This document shows, one piece after another, positions 51,290 through 59,523 of a stretch of DNA of 59,523 nucleotides (position 1 is the stretch's first letter; every line of letters starts with the position of its first letter). The position numbers and the translations under genes were made by a program. The DNA lies in contig WHUZ01000164.1 in the NCBI GenBank assembly GCA_015179045.1, forward strand, positions 1 to 59,523, given 5' to 3'. The DNA comes from Kalaharituber pfeilii. Lineage: Eukaryota; Ascomycota; Pezizomycetes; Pezizales; Pezizaceae. The notes under the pieces were generated by a model. It was not told the DNA's origin. It saw only the letters and a list, made by a program, of their open reading frames with translations, and made no database searches.

Positions 51290-52896
51290 GGAATGAAATA
51301 AAATAACTCCTGCTGTGAAACCTACGTCGGTTGGGACCAGTCGGCTGTGCCATTAGTGCTAGTTACCAGATATGCGTTGCTATATGTGCTGTCCTATTCT
51401 GTGCTTGAGATTTACTGTACGTTAGTTAGGTTTACGAAGCTTGAGATTGTTGTGCAGAGATGAGGTAAAAACTCAATGTTGTACACTTGCCGGGGCAGGA
51501 TCTAAATATGATTTCCTAGCCGCAGAGACGTGAGGCTCCAACGCTACACTGCCTAGCCAATTAGATACTGTACTTCTAGCTAGGCAGCTGTGCATAACAG
51601 CTGAGTGCACAGCCTAAGAATTTACTTACCACAGATCTGGCGGTGACCAATAGAATGCAACGCGATAGACACAGTCTCACCCCCGAATTCTGCATGCTAC
51701 ATTGCAATCAATTCATGAAAAAAACTCAGACACTCACATTCAATAGGATCACTCAGTTGGAAACTATGAGCAACGTAGTAGGTAATACCTGTAGTGGTTG
51801 TGAAATCATTTCACAATATTCATATTTCCCATAGAAACCATTTGTATGAGAAACACACCAAAAAGTAGATAGTTGCACACCAACTCTACAATTCAACAAA
51901 TGAAAGTAAACTAAATGCAGCACCTTACTATAACTCTTCAGGTGATCCTTGACATACACTATCATAGCTATTGTAATTAGCGTTGAAGAGTAGGACTATA
52001 TTCAAGTCTTATGAACGTTTTGTATGGAGATCCCATACAAATAAATGCCAAGCCTTCCAACAAAAATGCGACAAGCCATAATCTCTTTGCCACCCACAAT
52101 TTTTAATGAAGAAAAAGTGCTAGATAGCAAGAATTACACTTTGTCTAATAGCTATACAAAGCGCATTTCACAAACGCTGTTGTGGTTGTTGAAATATTGA
52201 GTGTGAAAGTTGCGCAGTTTTGATGGTAAATGTGTCCGGAAAGTGGGTGTCCGAGAAAATTGGTGAACTACAGTAATCGGTACTCGCTATTCTCGGGCTG
52301 TGTCGATTCCTAGTAGTCATACGAAGGTCAACTTTTCCAGTTCCCTGTTCCCTTCTTTATATGTACCATCGTCTCGGATTTCACAGACCTCCTGCGCCCT
52401 AGTACTCTGTGCTATCATACCCCCTGCACAGGTGGTAAGTATATAAGAAGAGTATATTAGGGGCTGTAGAAAATAGAGGGAAATCGCAGGATGCGACACG
52501 ACTGAATTCCTTGATAATACATGACGAGGCTTCTAGTGCCAAACTCATATAGAAAATACAAACACGAAGTTGCATACAAAACATGAACCACAATAACTAA
52601 GTGTTCGGCCTGCCAAGTATGGAGGGCACACGGCCTCACCTCGTATGCTCAGGCTCAAACCATGGCCCCCACGGACATCCGACCGTGTAAGTCAACTCCG
52701 ACGGGATCAGCGATCATGTCCGACCGGTCATTGCATGTCCCTCCGGACATTGTTACCGATCTCTCGGACTGCCAGGGCCGGCCTATATGCCTTAGCTAGT
52801 CATCATATATACATATTTATAAACTAATCTCGCGCATGTGCTGTGTACTTCCTACGACTCACAGTATCGCCCCCTGCCACATGCCAGCCATATATC
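51290..52896. other. 1.6 kb without a recognised gene
   Basis: Only short readings; no domain, tail or TIR found. AT-rich in 51600-52250. Confidence 0.5.
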
Positions 52897-52920
52897 TTTT
52901 TTTTTTTTTTTTTTTTTTTT

Positions 52921-53375
52921 TGAAGAGTTCGGAGGAGGGAAGGTCATGGAGTGGAGTAGGGTGGCGACATCAAACTTCACTGCATTGCGACTGGGGAGGG
53001 GAAGGTGTGCAGTATGGTAGTATGGTTGAAGAAGCTGGGGGTGGCTGAATCGGATAAGTGTAGGTGCGGGAGATGCAAACGGGGAGCATCTTGCTTTCCC
53101 GATGCAGAAACCAGAGGAACCGTCCAGAAGGCTTTGAGAGGTGGAGTGACATGGAAAAGAATTGGAAGAGAAAGGCGGAGAATGGGGAGGAGTATGACAT
53201 TTTAGAGAATTTCTTTTCCGGGGTCAAGTTCTGGAAGATAGGAGAGCGGGGGCAACGGCGCGATGAGGCCATGTACGTAGAAATTTCTTTTAGCCTGTCT
53301 CCGGACTATGAGGTCTTGTCCGGGGACCCTGCCATGGCTTAGTGCTGCAAGCGGGTGACGTGATTTAAAAAATAT
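52921..53375 (+). mobile_element. LINE-B 3' fragment
   Basis: Reads VMEWSRVATSNFTALRLGRG and KCRCGRCKRG, then degenerates; the 3' UTR (TCCGGACTATGAGGTC...) ends in a tail-B variant (CCCTGCCATGGCTTAGTGC...GCGGG) and ATTTAAAAAATATATATATA. A 25-nt T run sits directly at its left side, unexplained by the plus orientation. Confidence 0.7.
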
Positions 53376-53384
53376 ATATATACC

Positions 53385-53428
53385 TTTTTTTTTTTTTTTT
53401 TTTTTAAATATCATTACTCGCGTGCCGC
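53385..53428 (-). mobile_element. Truncated tail-A insertion
   Basis: T21 followed by AAATATCATTACTCGCGTGC then CGCC, the complement of the last 24 nt of tail A. It lies directly beyond the LINE-B fragment; TSD not resolved. Confidence 0.6.
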
Positions 53429-53559
53429 CGGATGAGCGTGGTGGTGAGATCTTGGTGTTGTCATCTATATATATCGCTCCAGTCGCGGATGCCCCTACTT
53501 CACCAGCACATACTACGTCAACTGAGCTCTCGGCGTGCCACTGCTACAGTGCCGATAGT

Positions 53560-53914
53560 ATTGGGCTTTCCGTCCACTCTGGGCAGAGGCAGAGGAATAG
53601 TGGGTTAGCATATAAGCCACTCCAAAGGCTCGGGGATTGGTGCGGGTGCAGGGAGAATTCTGGGAGGAAGGGATCGGAAACCTGGAGATTTGTTTTTTTT
53701 TTTATATATTACGTGACCCCGCTTGCAGCTGTTCGCCATGGCAGGGCAACCTGGAGATGTTGAAGTAGGGAATGCAGATGGGTCGGAATTCCGTCGGTGC
53801 AGAGCGATGAAGAGACGATCCAACATTTGGAAAGTAGCGAAGCAAGCGCCCGGCGCTGAGACACCCAGGCAAAAGGGAGCCTGGATTGACCTGATCGACA
53901 GGGCGAGCTCCTGA
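53560..53914 (+). pseudogene. LINE-A ORF2 C-terminal fragment
   Basis: QRQRNSGLAYKPLQRLGDWC resembles AEERNRLGLSYRPLQRLGHK at 10384-10882. After the tail-only insertion, VEVGNADGSEFRRCRAMKRR, SNIW continues the GTADSPDCRWCGEEAETTQHI block with the Cys ligands largely lost. Strongly diverged. Confidence 0.6.
53690..53747 (-). mobile_element. Tail-only insertion, tail B
   Basis: On the minus strand begins exactly GCCCTGCC, hairpin intact, then TCACGTAATATATAA and A. Perfect 11-bp TSD AACCTGGAGAT at 53679-53689 and 53748-53758. Confidence 0.9.
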
Positions 53915-55456
53915 AAGCGACTCAACCACAACGTTCCCTCAAGCGGAACTTACATTTATCGAAAGCTCTCTGCGCATTCAGTCCTTTTTGGTCAAAACTT
54001 TCTTCCAATCTATCCCCCAAGTGTCCCCTAAGTGGAGTGATTTTTGCAGAAATCTCCACCTCCGTTGCCACCGGCGGTATGCGAGTTTTATAGAGAGGAA
54101 ATAAGTTAAGAAAAATAACCACATGACCGAGGATTGGCATAGGTAGAAGCAAACAAAAGAAATCCCAAGATGAACAAAAATCAGCAACTGGTGTGAGAGG
54201 AGAGCGATAGTGTCTACTATCCTCAGAGTGACTGGAAAGTTGAGAACTGGCGGAATACACACACAAAGCTTGTCTTCACATGTTGAATAGCGAATGCGAA
54301 CTATGGGTGCAAAGTGTAGTATTGCAAGAGTGCCGAAAGGATTGCTTGCCTTCCTTAATTACAGAACAAACATGCTACTTTGATCTACATGTTAACATTG
54401 AAAGCAAAGAAAGTAAGAACTCGAATCACAAAGTAAAGAAAGATTCTATGTCAAAGAATTCTAATAATGAAAGAAGTCCAAATAATCAAAGAACAATAAA
54501 AGAAGAACAATCAAAGAAGAACAATCAAAGATCCATTCTTTATGCCAGAGCGACAACCCGGGTATCACAAGGCTTGGCCTATTCCGGTGCAGCGTGTAGG
54601 AAATGCCTGTACTATGTGTCAAAATTCAATAAGTGCGGTCGGAAATTTTCATAGGATATGCCAAGTATTTCAACACGCGTTCGAGCACAGAAGTATGCAA
54701 CTTTGAGGAGCGTTATCTCCAAAACTTAGGAGACAATAGGCCTAGTTTTGACACAGCACTTTCTCCCTGCCATAGGGTTGTAGCTTGTATACGGGTAATG
54801 TGAACCAAAAAAGGAACACACTTTTCGCTTGCACTTTCGGTTGCATAAATTATTCTGGTCATTTGTGATGAAATGTTGGCGTACAAATAAATCCGGGTGA
54901 CTCCAGCATAGATGCTCTGAAACGTTATAATGCAGCCAGCCACCCTCTGATGCTGAATTACCAGACAAGCACCAAAAGCATCTGTGACGGGAGATCATTT
55001 ACATAAATATGTAGTGCCACTACGAGCTATGACGAGCTGCAGCCGTTGACAAAGAGCTTACATTATGTATGGAACATATGGAAAAGATATGTAGAACTTG
55101 TATTTGGGTTCAATATTGCGCCTACCTACTGCAAATTCTCCCAGTCGCGTATAGTATCAATTGAGGGCGATCGCCAAAAATCGTCTGGTAAGAAAGAGAT
55201 TGGTGGAGATAGAGACATGGGCATGATTGATGGAGTAAGCATTCTTATCGCCATTGAAAGTTATTGATGTTCAACTTCACAAACTATAACCCTGAACTGC
55301 ATGCACCCAGGGCAGTACCGTTGTCCAAAAATACGGAACATGTTTGCGGGAGTATTTTCAAAGCGGAGGAGGAAGATAAAGGAGTTTATTTTAAGACTAT
55401 TCATCCATGATGGTGGGTCAAAATCAAAGAATTCTATAGCAATGTCCAAACTAGTG
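53915..55456. other. 1.5 kb without a recognised gene
   Basis: A 124-residue plus-strand reading (54280-54654) is low-complexity (N/S/K/E-rich) and includes a tandem AAGAACAATCAAAG duplication; I see no domain and do not call it a gene. Nothing else was found. Confidence 0.5.
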
Positions 55457-55468
55457 AACTCTGTGGTA

Positions 55469-55503
55469 ATCGCCATAGCCCATAGGGCGGCATGCGATTA
55501 ATG

Positions 55504-55533
<30 letters not shown>
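55469..55533 (+). mobile_element. Tail-only insertion, tail A
   Basis: Begins exactly at the stem base ATCGCC and ends TAATGATATT plus A25. Perfect 12-bp TSD AACTCTGTGGTA at 55457-55468 and 55534-55545. The cleanest example in the window. Confidence 0.93.
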
Positions 55534-55539
<6 letters not shown>

Positions 55540-55682
55540 GTGGTATAAGATCTGGGGCCCCTGCGCCACGCTATATGCAGTCTCCCCCTCGGCATCCCCC
55601 CCCGGCATTCCCGATAAATTTAAAACGAGTTTTGGCGAACGGTACGAAGGACGAGCTCCACAGTTTCCTCCATGGCAGCCTA

Positions 55683-57334
55683 TTAACAAGTGTCAGCTTC
55701 TAATCTCAACATCCTGAGTTCACTCTTGGAATACCATACTTTTACTTTAGTAAGCAGGCGCAACAGTAAAAAAAAGTTATCTGCGTGGTTGAGGTCCAGA
55801 GGAATCACCAACGGATCTGACCTTTTGACGACACAATAATCTGCATTTGCGAACTGCATGCGGTGGATTCTCAACGTCAGGCCTAATAGGGTTAGCGGAT
55901 AACTCGGGGAAAATGGCATCCGCAATAATACCCGAAGTAATAATTCCGAACACTTGCAATTTCTTAACCACGTCCCAGTCATGACGAACACGTTCCTTCA
56001 AATCCCACAACATCAGAACCATCGCACGATGCATTTTGAAAACATCGTTCTCTCCTTTCAGGTCGTTGTTCAGATTTTGCGGAGGAATGGAGGTCTCAGT
56101 TACCCCGACATCAAATGAGTGCGCGCCATCGTTATAGCGGAAGAGTCCATCAAAGCGATCGGTTTTTCCAAGTACATGGGAATTCAGTTCTTTGCGTAAA
56201 AGTAGCAAGAACGGCATAAGCCCACCGCTCCAGAGATCATCCACGATCGTTGACCATATCACGTCATAATTGCCTTCCTTGAGAGAACCGAGGACATTAG
56301 GGTATCTCTGACAATGGGAAATCCAGTGGGATACAGATCTGTTTGCGTATGTGCAGACAAAGTTATGGGCTGTCGGTTCCTCATCAGCCGGACGGGGGCA
56401 TGTTTCTGTGACGCGGCTGCCGGGTGTGAGTTTCGACATTTAAATTTGATATTTTGAACAAGAACGAAAAAAAGAACGGGTGCTGCTCACATGAAACTGC
56501 TTTTATCTGTACACTCGGAGAATCGAGAAAGCGCATACTCAAGGTTTGGGTCGTCACCAGGCAGTTTTAGCATGTTAGAACGTAATGTCGCATAGTCCTC
56601 CAGATAGGTATTTGCAAGCATATTGAGACCGACGATACCGTGATCTAAAAGCTTTCTGAAGTGCCCACTCTCTGACTGGAGCCAAGTTTGAATGGGGAGC
56701 ACAATACAATTCACAGGCTAGGTATGTAAGCGATGTGAACTTTAATTAGCCGGCATTGACGAACCTTGCCAGCAGGCCACGATTTTGTGCATTCCAGATC
56801 AGGTTCGGGCTCAAGGGAGTTTTCTCTTTCAGTGTCAGGTTCACTTCTCTCTTTCTGTGCAGTATTTATGACTGTCCCTTTCACGTTGCTAAGGTTCCCG
56901 ATCTGCGACGGGGCGTTGAAGTAAATCGTCGAGTTTGCTGACCGTTGGCGCCGGGGATTACTTCGCGTTTTCTGAAAAGTTGGAGATTATTATTAAAGAG
57001 CGACGCTCCGGTCGCTCTAGTAGTAGTCTCTCAAATGAGGGAAGTGAGATGAAAGGTCACTTACTGTAGTTTTTCCCTTGTTTTCGCTATCCAAAATCTT
57101 TGTAGCTCGTGCCCTTTGCGACGCTGTACCATCCTTTGCTAAATCCGGTAGGCTATCCAGCCAGAATCCGCGAGTATGTGTGTTGTCGGACTGAAATTTA
57201 TAACCTTCAGTGTTATGCAAAAGGTACTGCCGGAAGTCGTGAAGATCCCAACTCGACGGATCGCGGGTGAAGTAAGTCTTCACAAATGCATGACGCAACT
57301 TGCACTGCGTAGGATCGAATCGTGTTTTTGTCAT
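55683..57334 (-). CDS. Five-exon fungal gene of unknown function (about 462 aa)
   Basis: Exons 57334-57065, 56971-56765, 56717-56491, 56416-55932, 55882-55683; all four introns (93, 47, 74, 49 bp) have GT...AG borders and two show CTAAT/CTAAC branch sites. The joined frame is open throughout. The N-terminus is MTKTRFDPTQCKLRHAFVKT (an in-frame Met 20 codons upstream at 57394 is possible). The second half carries VLGKTDRFDGLFRYNDGAHS, FDVGVTETSIPP, MHRAMVLMLWDLKERVRHDW, VKKLQVFGIITSGLTLRIHR, MQFANADYCVVKRSDPLVIP, NFFLLLRLLTKVKVWYSK. That layout (FDG, then D/E block, then LQVxGI, then a C-terminal leucine-rich helix) resembles a widespread fungal family of restriction-endonuclease-like or Crinkler-associated domains, but the lysine expected after the Glu is not obvious. 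Function is therefore unassigned. A repeat array lies just upstream. Confidence 0.8.
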
Positions 57335-57397
57335 CGAGGTGAAAGTGTGAGGGTCACTGAATCGGGAGGTATATAGTGAAAGGAAGAGAATCACTAC

Positions 57398-57658
57398 CGC
57401 AGTGAAAGGGTGAGAATCACCGCCCTTCGATAGTCACAGTGAAAGGATTAGAATCACTGCGCTTCGGTGCTCGCAGTGAAAGGGTTAGAATCACTGCGCT
57501 TCGGTGCTCGCAGTGAAAGTGTGAGAATCACCGCGCTCCGGTAATCACAGTGAAAGGGTTAGAATCACCGTGCTTCGGTAGTTCACAGTGAAAGGGTTAG
57601 AATCACTGTGCTCCGGCGGTCGCAGTGAAAGGGTCAGAATCACTGCGCTTCGGTAGTA
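57398..57658. repeat. 37-38-bp hairpin-forming minisatellite (7 units)
   Basis: Consensus CAGTGAAAGGGTTAGAATCA then CTGCGCTTCGGTGCTCG. Each junction can fold CACTGCG(10-nt loop)CGCAGTG. The array starts 64 bp upstream of the start codon of the five-exon gene, so it lies in its promoter or 5' leader. No unique spacers occur between units. Confidence 0.9.
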
Positions 57659-57659
57659 G

Positions 57660-58440
57660 TGACGGACTTCCAGTGACATGAAAGAAGCGTTGTTGTGAAA
57701 GAAGCGTGAGGGTTGGATGAGTTAAGTTGCAGGGGAGGGGGGTGCGTTTGATTATGACTAACCATGAATCCCCTAACCCTTAGTTTCTTCTGACTTCGTC
57801 AAATGTCTTGGCAACAATGCTTGGCAGTGACAAGAAGCTGGTATGGACTAGTACAACACTGAAAACCCAATCGATAACGAGAATATAATAAATGCAAAAA
57901 CCGATTGAAAAAAAAGTAAGAAAGGCCAGCGATCTAGAAGAGGAAGAAATTATTTCGTGGAGGAATTATGGTGATTAGACCATTGATACGGAACAGTGGA
58001 TTCACCATCCGCTGCCTTGGACCGGGAGTGTGACATTCCAATTACTGTCGCTTACCTAATAGTGACCGACCACCCATAGGTGACCGAATTGGGAATCCCT
58101 GCATCCACCTTCAAATTCATTACTTATTACCAACGCCAACAAAACGGCAAAAATATAGGCGAAGTCATACTCAATACAACAAGCGCTGCGCTATCAGATG
58201 TGATATAGGGAAAAAAAAAATACAAGATCTCATGAAATTTTCCAAAAATTAGACCAAAATAGTATAGAAAGACAACCCTCCTCAATATCTACCCCCTCAA
58301 AATTCGAATTCTCCATAAATCAATACAGTCAATGCTGTATATAATTCTCAGATGGCATAAAAACATCTTACTACTCAATTAATCCTATACAATTAGTGAG
58401 CTTATAGACATAATGAAGATTTTGCATAGATACGTACTTC
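57660..58440. other. No gene seen
   Basis: Upstream intergenic DNA. The left end of the transposon carrying the next gene may lie here, but no TIR could be paired because the other end is outside the window. Confidence 0.5.
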
Positions 58441-58479
58441 CATATAATTATATATTTCCAGCTGCCGAAGATGTTGTAC

Positions 58480-59523
58480 AAATTTTCATCGTTCTCGTCC
58501 TCCCAATCCTCCTCAATTGATATTTCCTCTACAGGGGGGCCTTGGGTGACATTAGCACTATTCTTTGTAACAGCTATAGCATTCTTACCTTCTGCATTCT
58601 CTGTTAACCCCCCTCCCCCGCTTTTGAGGACCCCTCTATTGGATCAGTAGCTGGAGCCTTTTTTTTGGGAGGCGTACAGGGCTTTTTTGGGATAGGGAGT
58701 CCTGCTGCGAGTGCTGCATCTCGTGCCTGCTTCCATTTAGCTTCTCGAGCTGCCTTTTCTGCATCCCGGACCTTTTTCTCTTGCCATCCTCCTTTTTTTA
58801 ATCAACTTCTTCTGGCCCTCCTCAATCTCCTTGCGTGTTAAAACGCGCCCTTGACCTACTCGACATTTGCTTGGTACCTTGTTGATTTCTTTTCCACTTC
58901 TGAGCTGCATAAATTTTTCCCCTCGTGGCGAATCTCATGGAAGTATGCAACTTGCTGCATAGTCAGATCAATTCTCGTATTGTTGCACTACGTTGAGGAG
59001 TTAATGCGAATTGGTCGATTTGGCGAGCAAGATTACGCAGCTTCGTCGGTGGTGATAGTATAGTATTGGTAGGGGGAAGCTTCGAGGCAGGAGAAATGCA
59101 GGGATCATGGTATCTTGAAGCTGATTGGTTGTAGGCGCAAATTTAACCTTTTTCGTCCTTGATGTCTCAGGCCCATTACCCACTGTAGCTGGTACTCCTC
59201 GCGCATTGTCAATATTGACTGGCCAGCATCCAGATTTATTCCATGCTTTCTTGATGATATCTATGGTATATACTTCCTTGCGAGCCTCGTACAAAATTTC
59301 CCAAAACGCCGGTCGTTTCAGTACTTCGAAGGTATAATGACGTAGCCAGTACTGTAGATTGTGCCGATAGGCTCTCTGAAGCAAGCCAAAGCATCCCACA
59401 TCAAGAGGTTGCATAAAGTGAGTGCTATGGGGTGGGAGGCAGATCATCTAGATATCATGATTGAGAGCAAATTCAACCGTCCGCCAATAGACATGAGAGC
59501 TATGCCCATCAACAATAAGAATT
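58480..59523 (-). pseudogene. Second pogo-like transposase, C-terminal part, decayed
   Basis: From the right edge: LIVDGHSSHVYWRTVEFALN (second catalytic D), one in-frame stop where the related copy has Gln (before MICLPPHSTH), then MQPLDVGCFGLLQRAYRHNL (third D), FWEILYEARKEVYTIDIIKK, AWNKSGCWPVN. Further on in other frames: LRNLARQIDQFALTPQRSA, RVLTRKEIEEGQKKLIKK and a basic coiled coil. It parallels the transposase at 19098-22542 domain by domain but at low identity, so it is a different family member. At least two frameshifts plus the stop. Confidence 0.85.

Noticed and set aside
52896..53375. Twin-priming inversion to explain the T run at the left edge of the LINE-B fragment
   Set aside because: Twin priming does not leave a poly(T) on the left, and no TSD could be matched; the origin of the T run is unresolved.
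54280..54654. 124-codon plus-strand reading
   Set aside because: Low-complexity N/S/K/E composition with a tandem 14-bp duplication and no domain; not supported as a gene.
57398..57658. Regular 37-38-bp repeats suggestive of a CRISPR array
   Set aside because: Units are head-to-tail with no unique spacers, and the surrounding genes and introns are eukaryotic; it is a minisatellite.

Overview
The window looks like an accessory, transposon-dominated stretch of a filamentous ascomycete genome, possibly Pezizomycetes (truffle or cup-fungus like). The evidence is short 45-80 bp introns with GTAAGT/CTAAC/TAG-type signals, Tad1-like LINEs with a C-terminal RNase H, pogo-like and hAT elements, a fungal fasciclin protein, and a fragment of a fungal NACHT/NLR-like protein. 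The species is inferred, not proven. I recognise three host-type genes with convincing models: a GPI/TM-anchored fasciclin protein (26112-27471, minus, 3 exons), a 740-residue multi-pass membrane protein (31466-33688, plus), and a five-exon gene of unknown function (55683-57334, minus) preceded by a hairpin-forming minisatellite.

Almost everything else is retroelement. Two short 3' modules recur through the window. 'Tail A' (core GCCATAGCCCATAGGGCGG, then GCGAG or GCGAT, TAATGATAT and poly(A)) occurs about 29 times. 'Tail B' (CCCTGCCATGGCGAACAGC, then GCGGGG, TACGTGA and poly(A)) occurs about 9 times. Both fold into a hairpin, and for tail A the stem is supported by several compensatory base changes. 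Tail A ends LINE-A copies and tail B ends LINE-B copies. The same tails end short non-autonomous 'half-LINEs' that code only for an ORF1-like protein with an RRM-like C-terminal domain, two SINE-like elements, and a set of tail-only insertions. The tail-only insertions consist of little more than the hairpin and poly(A), yet carry perfect 10-13 bp target-site duplications (TSDs). Some are shorter still, with only 14-20 nt of tail.

Layout: 0-2.4 kb, colliding LINE fragments. 2.7-7.4 kb, hAT MITE, half-LINEs in a ~60-bp minisatellite, a foldback repeat, a hAT element with a transposase remnant, tail-only insertions. 8-11.6 kb, two tail-A half-LINEs with nested insertions. 11.8-18.6 kb, SINE-like elements, pogo and Tc1/mariner MITEs, tail-only insertions. 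18.97-23.13 kb, a complete pogo-like transposon (41-bp TIRs) whose transposase is split by a 1.4-kb tail-B half-LINE. 23.4-24.8 kb, a full-length tail-A half-LINE. 26-35 kb, the two best host genes in otherwise quiet DNA. 35.2-43.2 kb, a second hAT copy, a decayed Ty3/gypsy element and LINE fragments. 43.2-50.5 kb, a near full-length 7.3-kb LINE-B next to a broken NLR-like gene. 50.5-59.5 kb, more fragments, the five-exon gene and the C-terminal part of a second pogo-like transposase running off the right edge.

Functional reading: LINE-A and LINE-B reverse transcriptases probably recognise tails A and B. Half-LINEs, SINE-like RNAs and bare tails use that recognition in trans. The two half-LINE families and LINE-B share a related 5' end; the half-LINEs also share two covarying 5'-UTR hairpins, so 5' and 3' modules appear to have been shuffled between families.
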